A stretch of 64,000 bases of DNA from Thermodesulfobacteriota bacterium. Lineage in GTDB: Bacteria; Desulfobacterota; WTBG01; CAIYCZ01; CAIRTM01. The notes below the pieces were generated by a model. The model searched no databases and was not told the DNA's origin. It was given only the letters and a program-made list of their open reading frames with translations. The stretch covers positions 1 to 64,000 of the forward strand of contig JANQFE010000072.1 of assembly GCA_028278025.1 (NCBI GenBank), read 5' to 3'. A program made the translations under genes and the position numbers. Shown here piece after piece: positions 26,209 to 35,253 of the stretch; position 1 is the stretch's first letter; each line of letters starts with the position of its first letter.

Positions 26209-27288
26209 TTATGCAGGCAGACCTACAGCATGGTCCCACTGCTGCATGACCTGTGCTGTGTCTTCCTCTGCCAGGCGTTTGCGGGCCGCACTGCCCAGGC
26301 GCTCACGCAGGGCTTCATCTCGCATAAAGCGCTCAAGCGCTTCAGCAAGTGCCCTGCTGTTATCAACCGGCACAACCAGGCCGTTTTTTTCATGCTCCAC
26401 ATATTCCAGCGGACCCGGTGAGGCATCGCTGACAACCACAGGCAAACTGCAGCTCATTGCTTCCAGCAGTGCATTTGGTGTTCCCTCAAACCGCGAGGGC
26501 AGTACAAATATATCAGCCGCGTTATAATAGATAAAAGGATCTGCAGCACTTTCCACCCAGTCAATACGATCCGCAACAGCAAGTCGCTCAGCCCGGGAAC
26601 GCAGTTCTACTTTTTTCGGTCCTTTCCCAATAATGGTCAGCCGCCACTCGGGAAACCGGGAACTGACAACAGCAAAAGCTGAAAGGAGCACATCCTGGGC
26701 TTTCTGAAACGTTAAACTGCCTACATTCAGGATGGAGGGTGTTGTATGTGCAATCGGTCCCGGGGAGCGGGGCATGGGAACCGGGTTTGGAACAAAAAGC
26801 AGTTTAGAGGCTGGAACATATTCTTTTAAGGTTTCCAGAGCACCGCGGCTGTTGGCGGTCACCAGGGCTGCATAGCGGTACAGGAGCCGCCGCAGATGCT
26901 CCCAGGGCCAGCCCAGGAGCTGGCGGGCCGGATCATTGCGCTCTGAGATAATGGTGCGCCAGCGGCAGCCAAAACCGGCCAGAATAGACTGTATATTAAT
27001 AAAGGGCAGAAATGATACGACTACCGCTGCGCCGGTCTGTTTGAGGGTCCGGCGCAGCAAACGTATGCGTTTATAAAACGAGATCAGACCACCGGAAGAA
27101 CGCAGGGGCATTCCGATTGCAATACGTCTGACCCGGGGATCAAGTTCAAAAAAATCACTGTCTGTATCCGAGAAGGTAATTACACAGATTGACCTGCCCC
27201 GTTCGGCCCAGGTATTGGCCAGGGTTGCCGCAACCCTTTCTGTGCCCCCGGCTTTCAAACTGTCAATAACCAGTGCTATGTCCGACAA
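26209..27288 (-). CDS. Family 4 glycosyltransferase
   Basis: The 359-residue GT-B transferase opens with IALVIDSLKAGGTERVAATLANTW, the glycine-containing acceptor-domain start typical of WbnK/PimA-like GT4 enzymes. It ends with the donor domain: PSILNVGSLTFQKAQDVLLSAFA, and RFEGTPNALLEAMSCSLPVVVSD carrying the E-x7-E motif. It is one of three GT4 genes in tandem in the same direction. The order and overlap suggest sequential sugar additions to one repeat unit. Specificity is unknown. Confidence 0.92.
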   Translation of the reverse strand: MSDIALVIDSLKAGGTERVAATLANTWAERGRSICVITFSDTDSDFFELDPRVRRIAIGMPLRSSGGLISFYKRIRLLRRTLKQTGAAVVVSFLPFINIQSILAGFGCRWRTIISERNDPARQLLGWPWEHLRRLLYRYAALVTANSRGALETLKEYVPASKLLFVPNPVPMPRSPGPIAHTTPSILNVGSLTFQKAQDVLLSAFAVVSSRFPEWRLTIIGKGPKKVELRSRAERLAVADRIDWVESAADPFIYYNAADIFVLPSRFEGTPNALLEAMSCSLPVVVSDASPGPLEYVEHEKNGLVVPVDNSRALAEALERFMRDEALRERLGSAARKRLAEEDTAQVMQQWDHAVGLPA

Positions 27289-27385
27289 TCTGCAGTTATC
27301 CTGTGATTATAATGAGCAAAACGGGAGTAGAGATTTTTTACTGATAAGCTTGTAATGGTTTATGATGATAATAAACTCTCATGAT

Positions 27386-28573
27386 TTATGCGTCCAGAAT
27401 TTCACAATAGAGTTTTTCATAAGCAGCGGCTATGTTCGGCCAGTCAAATTCCGCCACTTTTGTTTGTGATCTGCTTAAAAGCTTTTGTCTTAGACCTGTA
27501 TCAGTAATAACCTTCTCAATATTGTCTGCAAGACTGACAGGACTAGCCGGCTCGGACAGCAGCCCGGTTTGATTATGCTCGACCACATCACGACAGCCCG
27601 GCGCGTCTGTTGTTACTACCGGAACGCCCGCGGCCATGGCCTCAATCAAAACCATGCCGAACGTTTCCAGCAGCGACGGCATCACGAACACATCAGCCGC
27701 CTTATAGATTTCAATAAGCTCACGGGACGGAAAGCCAAAATGCTCATTAGAGCTGTCTGTTTGCCAGCTTACAACTTTCTGTTGAAAAATCAGCATTTTT
27801 TTAAGGTTCTTTTCACAAGCAAGATGCGCAATCCTTTCAACTCCGTTGCCGACCAGCAGCCAGCGCACCTTGCACCCCCGCTCGATCAGGCGTTGTGCCG
27901 TTTCAGGGATAAGCTCATAGCCCTTCTTTTTGTGATATCTGCCGATGCTAAGCAGCAATACTTCATCATCGGCAATTCCGTATTGTCTACGCACCCGCTC
28001 CCGGTCAACCTCACTCCGGAACCTTTCAAGGTCAACACCGTTGGGAATCTCAATAATCTTATTGTTCGGCACACCAAGGGCAGCATAATCCCGAGTTACG
28101 GTAGGTGTTAAGGCTACCAGACGGGTCATTCTTGACAAAGCATGCTTGATTTTCTGTTCAACACCGGACTGCAGGCGGTCACCATAGCCGATGCTCTCAT
28201 CTTTTTGAATGTCCTGACCGTATGAACGCAGGACCAGGGGAACCCTGTCGGCTAAGCTGCCGGCAACGTATCCGGCAGGGTAGCTTCCAATAACCTGCCA
28301 GATATCATACCGCGCAATAAGCTGGCGACATGTAAGGGAGAAAGAAATAATACCCGGAAACCTGTCCAGAAGACTCATCTCCCTACAGCATATCGGATGA
28401 ATAGTAAGGCCGTCCTGTAATGCAAGTGCTTTATATCGCCGGTACCAATAAAAGGGCACCAGCAGGTGTACAGCATGACCTCGTTTCTGCAGGTGGCGTA
28501 TCAGGTTGTAGGTAAAAATCTGGGCCCCGCCAAGATGCGGTAGAAACGAAAAGGCTAAAACAGCTATTTTCAT
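27386..28573 (-). CDS. Family 4 glycosyltransferase
   Basis: The 395-residue GT-B enzyme has an N-terminal FLPHLGGAQIFTYNLIRHLQKRGH acceptor region. The donor domain has VLLLSIGRYHKKKGYELIPETAQRL and SLLETFGMVLIEAMAAGVPVVTTDAPGCRDVV, the clear E-x7-E motif. IEIPNGVDLERF links the two domains. It is the first of three tandem GT4 genes and sits 93 bases downstream of the methyltransferase gene. Role in surface glycan assembly is inferred from context. Confidence 0.93.
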   Translation of the reverse strand: MKIAVLAFSFLPHLGGAQIFTYNLIRHLQKRGHAVHLLVPFYWYRRYKALALQDGLTIHPICCREMSLLDRFPGIISFSLTCRQLIARYDIWQVIGSYPAGYVAGSLADRVPLVLRSYGQDIQKDESIGYGDRLQSGVEQKIKHALSRMTRLVALTPTVTRDYAALGVPNNKIIEIPNGVDLERFRSEVDRERVRRQYGIADDEVLLLSIGRYHKKKGYELIPETAQRLIERGCKVRWLLVGNGVERIAHLACEKNLKKMLIFQQKVVSWQTDSSNEHFGFPSRELIEIYKAADVFVMPSLLETFGMVLIEAMAAGVPVVTTDAPGCRDVVEHNQTGLLSEPASPVSLADNIEKVITDTGLRQKLLSRSQTKVAEFDWPNIAAAYEKLYCEILDA

Positions 28574-28666
28574 GATTGTTGTTCTTTAGATACGTATAGG
28601 AACAAATGGATTAAACGCTACAGATATCAGCAGAACTCTCTTTTTTTATAACGCTGCAATTGGCCC

Positions 28667-29503
28667 TTACTCGTCAGGCTTTTTCTTTCCGCCGAATTTC
28701 CATGAGTTGCCGTTTCGAAAAATCAGATACGTACTGTCTTTATCTATTTCGGAAGAACTATCAAGCCATTTCTGGATCTGGTCCTTTTTCAGATACACGG
28801 TCTGGGGGGTTACGAGCTGGTCGAATGCAACATGCCTGAAAAAATCATATTCCCTTTTTGCAATCCAAAGACAGTAGTCACGAAGGGGAAGCCATTTTGT
28901 GATACGAAGATTCTTTGCCAGGCTGATGAACTTTGCATATAGATAAAAGGGTATTGCCAGCGGGGTTGCCACCCCGTATTTTGTAAACCACCAGGGAAAA
29001 CGAGAGAATATCCTTCGCAGAGGCTCTACAAGCAGCCTGATCACCATGTTTCCTTCCCAGGCATATACCCAGCAGTGAAATCTCCCACCGCGCTTTACGT
29101 TGCGCAGCACAGCGGCAAAACCTTTGCGGGGGTCCTTGAGGTGGTGCAGCACACCGATGCAGTATACAAGATCAAATCCTGCGCTTTGAAACTGTGTCAA
29201 GTCCGACTGGGTGATATGATAGTCTGTAAAGTTGGTCTGTGATAAATTTTTATGAGCCGCCAGAACGGAATCACCCAGGTCAACGCCTTCCAGGTATTCC
29301 GGTTTCCAGCGAACCATGTGAAGCAGCAAACTGCCGTTTCCGCAGCCAAGCTCAAGGACGCGTTTGCCGGCAACATCCTGAGAGCTCAAGGGCGCAAGCC
29401 AGTCTTCGAACTGCTCAAAGGTATATACAGAACCTTCCGGTAGGTTGTTCCAGGAAGTCGCAAACGCCTGGGCGGTCTGTGTGTCAGACATGTTAGTATC
29501 CAC
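28667..29503 (-). CDS. Class I SAM-dependent methyltransferase
   Basis: The 278-residue protein has a Rossmann-fold methyltransferase core: motif I VLELGCGNGSLLLHMVRW (about 47-64), the acidic GVDLGDSVL, and the motif FDLVYCIGVLHHLKDP (about 107-122). The C-terminal third (IRLLVEPLRRIFSRFPWWFTKYG and following) contains an amphipathic to hydrophobic segment that could associate with the membrane. The start lies 4 bases after the asnB-like stop, so the pair is cotranscribed. Methylation of a lipid-linked sugar or of the glycan end is plausible. Acceptor unknown. Confidence 0.88.
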   Translation of the reverse strand: MDTNMSDTQTAQAFATSWNNLPEGSVYTFEQFEDWLAPLSSQDVAGKRVLELGCGNGSLLLHMVRWKPEYLEGVDLGDSVLAAHKNLSQTNFTDYHITQSDLTQFQSAGFDLVYCIGVLHHLKDPRKGFAAVLRNVKRGGRFHCWVYAWEGNMVIRLLVEPLRRIFSRFPWWFTKYGVATPLAIPFYLYAKFISLAKNLRITKWLPLRDYCLWIAKREYDFFRHVAFDQLVTPQTVYLKKDQIQKWLDSSSEIDKDSTYLIFRNGNSWKFGGKKKPDE

Positions 29504-29507
29504 AGGT

Positions 29508-31364
29508 TTACTGCTCCGGTACTGTTTTTACAAGCACCCATGCGTTCCAGAGGAACAGCCGGTAATCATGGGACCGGTTTCGGTGATTTTCAATGGATTT
29601 ACGGATAAAAGTGTTATTAAGGCCATGCGGGCCGCTGTCAGGATTCAGGTCAAGCCCCCCCTGCTGGAACCATCTCCCGATGGGTGCGCCGAACCCTTTC
29701 TTGGATCGATGAATGATACTGGCAGGCAGTAACGGCTCCAGGGCTTTTTTTAAAATATACTTACTCTGGCCGTTGCGGAACTTGTATGCCGAAGGGATTG
29801 TCCTGACCAGATCGACCAGATCCCTGTCAAGAAAGGGGGCTCGAACCTCCAGGGAGTGCATCATGCTGGCCCTGTCCACCTTCACCAGAATGCCATCCTG
29901 CAGATATAGTCTGGTATAGAACTGCAGCGTCTTATCGACAATATCATCCAGGCAACATGAGTCCCAGCAATCAATGGCTTCTGAGTAGACCTCCTCAATA
30001 TCGATTTTTTCCAGGAAAAGCTCATCGAGTTCTTTTGGTTCGAGGGGTCCCAGCCAGACCGGATTCCAAAGCTTTTTCTCATAAGACAGTCCCCTGAGTG
30101 CCCGTTTAAACTTGAAGTCGAAGCTCATATTTTTGTGGGAAACTGGAAAAAGTCCCGCAGCCAAACGGATTGCGCGGTGCACAGGACGTGGTACCAAGCG
30201 GGCGTATTGCTCGGCTAGATGTAATGCCCGGAACGGATCATAGCCGCAGAAAAGCTCATCTGCACCGTCGCCCCCGAGCACAACGGTCACCTGCTTGCGG
30301 GTCTCCCGGCAAAGCAGATATGTAGGCAACAGTGAACTGTCGCCCATAGGTTCATCAAGCCTTGTCATAATGGCCGGCAGCAGGTCCCGGACCTGTTCCA
30401 GGGAAAGGGTCTTCAGGTGATGGTCGGTTCGGAACAGCTTGGCGCTGCGGCTTGCATACTGTGACTCGTCAAAGCTTGCTTCTTCGAATCCAATCGAAAA
30501 AGTTTTCGGAGGAGCGGATCCGGCTTTTGCGGCAAAGAGTGTAACCGCTGATGAATCTATCCCGCCGCTTAAGAAAACTCCCAGGGGGACATCTGCCATA
30601 AGCCGCCGGCTAACAGCCTTTTCGAGAAGATCACGTATCTGTTCTGACCAGACCTGTTCGGCATTTCGGGGAAGGTGTTGGCACGGATCGAGGAGAAACT
30701 CCCAGTATTTGTGCACCACGGGCCTGAAATCGTCAAGGTCAACGCTCAGGTTGTGGCCTGCGGGAAGTTTGTATATCTTCTGGTAGAGTGATCCGGGGGC
30801 CGGGATAAAACCGTAAGCAAAATATTTCTTCAGACTCAGGGTCGAGACTGAAGTTTTCACGGCGGAATGCCGCCGCAAAGCCGTAAGCTCCGATGCGAAG
30901 GCGAAGGTTCCATTTTGAAAGGTGTAGAAGAGCGGCTTTTTTCCAAAACGGTCGCGGCTCAGGAAAAGTCGGTTTCGGCGGACGTCGTAGAGGGCGAAGG
31001 CCCACATGCCGTTGAGCTTGTGGGGCAGCTGGTCACCCCATTGCCGGTACCCGTGCAGCAGCACCTCGGTGTCGGAGTGGTGGGTGCGAAAACGGTGTCC
31101 CTGGGATTCCAGCTCAACGCGCAGCTCCCGGTGGTTATAAATTTCCCCGTTAAAGACAACGCCAAGATCACCGTCCTGTGTCCACATGGGCTGTGCGCCA
31201 TCCTTCAGGTCGATTATGGAGAGGCGCCGATGGGCAAGAAAAAGGCTCTTGGCGCTGTCGTGCCAGTAGCCTTCGTCGTCCGGGCCACGGTGGACCAGGG
31301 CCGTGTTCATCTTTTTCAGATCTTCAAAATCACCGTGCCCTGCAAAGCCTGCGATACCGCACAT
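29508..31364 (-). CDS. asnB: Asparagine-synthase-like amidotransferase in the glycan locus
   Basis: The 618-residue protein is a full AsnB homolog: MCGIAGFAGHG with Cys2 for glutaminase, HRGPDDEGYW, FNGEIYNHRELR, then the synthetase half with LSGGIDSSAVTLFAAK (near 255) and LGGDGADELFCGY. Such copies inside polysaccharide clusters are common and are thought to amidate carboxyl groups of uronic or nonulosonic acids rather than make free asparagine. It shares one base with the upstream GT2 gene (stop/start overlap) and precedes a methyltransferase by 4 bases. A separate paralog is at 7.2-9.1 kb. Family certain; acceptor is inference. Confidence 0.92.
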   Translation of the reverse strand: MCGIAGFAGHGDFEDLKKMNTALVHRGPDDEGYWHDSAKSLFLAHRRLSIIDLKDGAQPMWTQDGDLGVVFNGEIYNHRELRVELESQGHRFRTHHSDTEVLLHGYRQWGDQLPHKLNGMWAFALYDVRRNRLFLSRDRFGKKPLFYTFQNGTFAFASELTALRRHSAVKTSVSTLSLKKYFAYGFIPAPGSLYQKIYKLPAGHNLSVDLDDFRPVVHKYWEFLLDPCQHLPRNAEQVWSEQIRDLLEKAVSRRLMADVPLGVFLSGGIDSSAVTLFAAKAGSAPPKTFSIGFEEASFDESQYASRSAKLFRTDHHLKTLSLEQVRDLLPAIMTRLDEPMGDSSLLPTYLLCRETRKQVTVVLGGDGADELFCGYDPFRALHLAEQYARLVPRPVHRAIRLAAGLFPVSHKNMSFDFKFKRALRGLSYEKKLWNPVWLGPLEPKELDELFLEKIDIEEVYSEAIDCWDSCCLDDIVDKTLQFYTRLYLQDGILVKVDRASMMHSLEVRAPFLDRDLVDLVRTIPSAYKFRNGQSKYILKKALEPLLPASIIHRSKKGFGAPIGRWFQQGGLDLNPDSGPHGLNNTFIRKSIENHRNRSHDYRLFLWNAWVLVKTVPEQ

Positions 31365-32317
31365 CAGTCTTTTTGCTCCACATTGCGTGTTCTGCTTATA
31401 AGATAGGCTGGCTTGCTCTGGGACTCGTAATAGGTACGCATCTGGATTTCAGCCGTAAAGCCCATGAGAATGGACATGAAGCCCATGATAAAAAAGAGCA
31501 CCACCAGCTGGGGCAGCGGCGTCTGGATGAAGGTTTTACCGCCCCAATACTTAAAATATACCATCAGGCCGAAGCAGGCAAACGAGAGCAGGAAGTTGAT
31601 CAGACCGAATCCGCCGAACACATAGATCGGTTTCTGTGAATAGCTGGCAAGGAACTTGACGACCATGAGATCCAGAATCACTTTAAAAATTCTTCCCAGG
31701 CCGTACTTTGAGGTGCCGTATTTTCTCGGGTGGTGGTGTACCGGTATTTCAGCGACCTGAGCGCCGTACCAGTAAGCGTAAATAGGAATAAATCGATGCA
31801 TTTCACCGTACAGCTTTACCTCTTTAATGATTTCGCGCTTGTATGCCTTGAGGGTACAGCCGTAATCGTTCAGGTGGACTCCCGATATTTTTGATATCAA
31901 CATATTGGCTATACGGCTGGGAAGGGTCCGAGTCAGGGGGTTGTCTTTGCGGTCCTTGCGCCAACCCGAGCAGAGGCTGTAGCCTTCTTCGATTTTTGCG
32001 ATGAGAAGGGGTATGTCTGCGGGGTCGTTTTGCAGATCACCGTCCATGGTTACCAGTATATCTCCACCAGCATGGTCAATGCCCGCCATGATGGCCGCGG
32101 TCTGACCGAAATTGCGCCGTAAGTGGATCACTTTATAGCAGTCGTTTGATTCAGCCTGCTCATCAAGAAGCTGTGCTGTTGTATCACTGGAACCGTCATT
32201 GACAAAAATAATTTCATAGGTATAGTCGTTTTCGTCGAAAAATTCTTTCAGCCTGCTCATCAATGGCTGAATATTCTCTTCCTCATTGTAGAGCGGGATA
32301 ATAAGTGATACCTTCAT
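31364..32317 (-). CDS. Polyprenyl-phosphate glycosyltransferase (GtrB/ArnC/DPM1-like)
   Basis: The 317-residue protein is a GT2 of the polyprenyl-phosphate hexose transferase type. It has KVSLIIPLYNEEENIQPLMSRL, FVNDGSSDTT, ILVTMDGDLQNDP (DxD-type) and DYGCTLKAYKREIIKEV. Two C-terminal membrane helices are visible at about residues 225-250 (FGGFGLINFLLSFACFGLMVYF) and 265-290. The product would be an undecaprenyl-phosphate-linked monosaccharide used as donor on the outer face of the membrane, for example by a GT39-like transferase. Such a transferase is encoded divergently 185 bases away (32502), which makes them a plausible donor-synthase/transferase pair. Confidence 0.93.
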   Translation of the reverse strand: MKVSLIIPLYNEEENIQPLMSRLKEFFDENDYTYEIIFVNDGSSDTTAQLLDEQAESNDCYKVIHLRRNFGQTAAIMAGIDHAGGDILVTMDGDLQNDPADIPLLIAKIEEGYSLCSGWRKDRKDNPLTRTLPSRIANMLISKISGVHLNDYGCTLKAYKREIIKEVKLYGEMHRFIPIYAYWYGAQVAEIPVHHHPRKYGTSKYGLGRIFKVILDLMVVKFLASYSQKPIYVFGGFGLINFLLSFACFGLMVYFKYWGGKTFIQTPLPQLVVLFFIMGFMSILMGFTAEIQMRTYYESQSKPAYLISRTRNVEQKD

Positions 32318-32408
32318 AAGCCCCCTTTCTTCACTACATGTCCATGCACATAAAGCGATGCTCCTGCATCTGGTTTGATGTGTTAGCGGTCACCGGCGCC
32401 TAAGGCTA

Positions 32409-32437
32409 TTGACGCACCGGGATGTTTATACTATACT
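32409..32437 (+). promoter_or_regulatory. Sigma-70 promoter of the lone plus-strand glycosyltransferase gene
   Basis: TTGACG (32409-32414) and TATACT (32432-32437) are 17 bases apart, one of the best vegetative promoter matches in the window. Transcription would start near 32444. It lies between the divergent GT2 and GT39-like genes. Confidence 0.75.
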
Positions 32438-32456
32438 GCTCGACGCGGAAAACCAA

Positions 32457-32470
32457 GCAGCATATGCTGC
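32457..32470. promoter_or_regulatory. Possible operator palindrome
   Basis: GCAGCATATGCTGC is a perfect 14-base palindrome just downstream of the predicted start of transcription for the plus-strand gene. It could be a repressor site. No regulator gene is adjacent, so this is speculation from symmetry and position. Confidence 0.35.
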
Positions 32471-32501
32471 CCCTTATTAATTTTTAAACACCAGGAAGAC
32501 C

Positions 32502-34121
32502 ATGAACAAGCTGACCCCCTACGTGCTTTTTTGTATTACTCTGGCTGCAGGCCTTATCAATCTGGACTGGGGTCTTCAAACCCGCGACCGGTTTATTCAG
32601 GTCTTCGGCACTGTAGAAAACTTCCACCGCATACAGAAAGAATATAAAGAAAAGCAAGCAGCGGGCACCCTGATCTACTATGATGAAATGGTCCACGGTA
32701 GATCGAATATGGTTGTTCAATACTCATATGCCGGGGATGAACATTTTGTTATGGAGAGTATAAAAAATTTAGATCCGAAAAAGCTGCAGTTTGATCCCCG
32801 GTTTTATATGTACGGTGGTGGATTTATTTATACAGAGGCTGCTTTTCTTCAGCTGGCTGCGTGGCTCAATTATATAAAAATCGTTCGTGATTTTGACTAT
32901 TACAAAACACACCCTGAACAGATTGGCAGAGCCTATTATGTTTTCCGGCTGGCCGTGGTGTTGTTCGGGACTGTTGGCATTATGCTCATGTGGTGGCTGG
33001 CAGGAAGGTGTTTCGGTCCAGGGGTCGGGCTGCTCACCTGGATACTGCTGATGGGTATGCCCCTGACGCACCAGGTTACCCACACAGCCGAGCCTCATAT
33101 CTTTGTGCTACCGCTTTTTCTTCTCTCCCTATGCGGCTGCCTGCGCTCCCTGTCCGGTGGTCTTACCCGGAACCATGTTCTGGCAGCTGTCTTTGCCGGG
33201 TTTGCCATCGGCACCCAGGCAACTTCACTGTATATTGTCTGTCCGTTTTTTATGGCACTGCTGCTGAACATGAAGCAGAAGCGCATCTCATTGCCGGGCG
33301 TTTTAAAGCACCTGTGCCTGTATACCGCTGTGTCGCTGGCAGCGTTTTTTCTGTTAAATCCCTTTTATCTGCTCAACCTGCAGGGGCTGTCTAAAGCCCT
33401 TGATCGCGGAACAGGTCTGAACCTATTTCAGGGGATGAAACTGTGGGCTGATTCCCAGCTAAGCTGGCCCCTGCTCATTGTTTTCTGTGTTGCTATAATC
33501 TACGGCCTTTTAAAATGCCGGGGAAGCCGGACAATGATCCTGCTGATGTCCTGCATCGTACCGGCGGTTATCACTTACTTCATAACCAACGCCCATATGC
33601 CCTATGTATATGCCGGCGTTGCTGTGCTCGGGGCTGTGTCCGCCCGTATGCTTATAGACCTTTATAGAAGGCTTCCGGGAAACGTGCGGGCTGCGGCTGT
33701 TGCAGCGGCCCTGGTGCTGTTTCTGATCTTTCCCGTGGGGCGCTCCACCTATTATCTGGTCAATTTCACGGCTTCCAATCATGATGCGGCCGGCCACTGG
33801 ATCAATAAAAATGTCTCTGCAGGAACCACAATCGGTATACGCTTTCCCCCTTCCCTGTGGGACTGTGTGCCGTTCAACTACCACAATTACCGGCTTGTTG
33901 ACTACCACAGCCTCACCCCTGATAGTCCTGACCTGCCTGCGGTGCTTATCGCTCAGTCAAACAGCTCCATTCCCGAAAGCATCGCGCCGCTGTATGAAGC
34001 TGTCAAGACCTACCCCCCGCCCAGCCTTTTCGGTGTTCACTACCGGCTCAAGGGAGAGCTGCTGGCGCTCATTGCGCGTACAACGGTTATTTACCGGCTG
34101 CGCACTGATACTGAGCAATAG
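32502..34121 (+). CDS. GT39/ArnT-like polytopic membrane glycosyltransferase
   Basis: The 539-residue protein looks like a polytopic transferase of the GT-C fold. A first helix covers YVLFCITLAAGLINLDWG. Loop 1 is long and polar with acidic residues. About ten further helices follow, for example VFRLAVVLFGTVGIMLMWWLAG, GVGLLTWILLMGMPLTH, LPLFLLSLCGCLRS, VAAALVLFLIFPVG. GT-C enzymes use polyprenyl-phosphate sugars as donors and transfer outside the cytoplasm. The gene is the only plus-strand gene in the glycan locus and is divergent from the polyprenyl-phosphate transferase gene. AGGA before ATG at 32502 supports the start. Donor and acceptor unknown. Confidence 0.8.
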   Translation: MNKLTPYVLFCITLAAGLINLDWGLQTRDRFIQVFGTVENFHRIQKEYKEKQAAGTLIYYDEMVHGRSNMVVQYSYAGDEHFVMESIKNLDPKKLQFDPRFYMYGGGFIYTEAAFLQLAAWLNYIKIVRDFDYYKTHPEQIGRAYYVFRLAVVLFGTVGIMLMWWLAGRCFGPGVGLLTWILLMGMPLTHQVTHTAEPHIFVLPLFLLSLCGCLRSLSGGLTRNHVLAAVFAGFAIGTQATSLYIVCPFFMALLLNMKQKRISLPGVLKHLCLYTAVSLAAFFLLNPFYLLNLQGLSKALDRGTGLNLFQGMKLWADSQLSWPLLIVFCVAIIYGLLKCRGSRTMILLMSCIVPAVITYFITNAHMPYVYAGVAVLGAVSARMLIDLYRRLPGNVRAAAVAAALVLFLIFPVGRSTYYLVNFTASNHDAAGHWINKNVSAGTTIGIRFPPSLWDCVPFNYHNYRLVDYHSLTPDSPDLPAVLIAQSNSSIPESIAPLYEAVKTYPPPSLFGVHYRLKGELLALIARTTVIYRLRTDTEQ

Positions 34122-34179
34122 TACTAAAAAGATGACACACCCCTCGGGCAATCCATTTCCCGGGACAGTTTCAAAAGGG

Positions 34180-35253
34180 TTATTGCTCCATTAGCTGAAC
34201 AAATCGGTCGCAGAACCGTTCCATGCCCTCAGCAGAAACACTGGCCCGGTACGCAGCCTGGCCGTCTGCGGCAAGCCGTGTTCTCATTTCACGATTCTCC
34301 ACAAGTTCCCTGATGCCGCTTTCAAGATTGGAGAAGTCCCATTTGATGGGATAGTAGGTCGTGCCCGCTATAAAAAGATCAGGCCAGGTTTCCAGGTGAC
34401 TCATATTCGGCTTGAGCAGGGCCGCCCCGTACAACCAGGCCTCAAAGTCACGGACACCGATTTCACCCCAGCCGAAGGGACTTACCACCAGCTTTGCGCT
34501 GCGCATCTCCTGCTTGTATTGGGAGATGGAGACCCGGCCCTGCATGGCCGCGTGCAGACCGGGAATGCCGGACAGAAGTTCTAACATTTTTTCCCGGTGA
34601 AAACGGGCGGTGTTTCGGTAACCGGCGTGATTGCCCCGGAACATAAAGTCAATGGGGCGATCCGTTTCCGGAGATGTAAACGCCGCTGGGTATGAAGGGG
34701 GCAGATGCCTTCGGATACGCTTTACCCAGGGGGGCAGTATGTCACCGGCCATATCACCCAGGCCGATATGCCACAGCAGACCGACTTTATGTGCCAGCGC
34801 CGGGTCAAGGGGCTTGGACTGGTGTCCGGGTGTGTCATCGGATACGGCAAACCTGCGGTGGTAAAAATCGGTGAATATGCGGTCACCGTAAAAGGACCTG
34901 GTGTACAAGCCTCGATCCTTCAGGAGCTGTTTCTTCAAATAGCGGTCAACATGGGGCAGTATCTCGAAGTGGGTAACCCCGGTGCTGTCAAATTCGTCGA
35001 AATAGACAAACCTGTTGCAGTGCCGTTTAAGCTGTTCAACAAACCGGAATACGCGCTCAGGCCTGCTCCACCATTTGCGGATGCATACTGAACTGAGACA
35101 CAGAATGTCCGCCTCTACGACCTGAGGGTCGGGGTTATAGACGACCTTGACGTGGTAGCCCCGCTCGCGCAGCCAGCGCCTGTTTTTTCTGAGGGGGTAG
35201 ACCGTAAAGTCGGCAATGCGGGAATTGTGTGAGAGTATAACGACTTTTTTCAT
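34180..35253 (-). CDS. Exostosin-like / GT-B glycosyltransferase
   Basis: The 357-residue protein starts at ATG 35253, overlapping the ABC transporter stop by one base (TAATG). A longer frame to 35304 runs back into that gene and is less likely. The C-terminal half has ISQYKQEMRSAKLVVSPFGWGEIGVRDFEAWLYGAALLKP, a pattern of exostosin-type and related GT-B transferases, where the acidic residue near the end of the motif contacts the nucleotide. No membrane segment is seen. It directly follows the ABC exporter gene in the glycan operon. Specificity unknown; the family link is moderate. Confidence 0.72.
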   Translation of the reverse strand: MKKVVILSHNSRIADFTVYPLRKNRRWLRERGYHVKVVYNPDPQVVEADILCLSSVCIRKWWSRPERVFRFVEQLKRHCNRFVYFDEFDSTGVTHFEILPHVDRYLKKQLLKDRGLYTRSFYGDRIFTDFYHRRFAVSDDTPGHQSKPLDPALAHKVGLLWHIGLGDMAGDILPPWVKRIRRHLPPSYPAAFTSPETDRPIDFMFRGNHAGYRNTARFHREKMLELLSGIPGLHAAMQGRVSISQYKQEMRSAKLVVSPFGWGEIGVRDFEAWLYGAALLKPNMSHLETWPDLFIAGTTYYPIKWDFSNLESGIRELVENREMRTRLAADGQAAYRASVSAEGMERFCDRFVQLMEQ

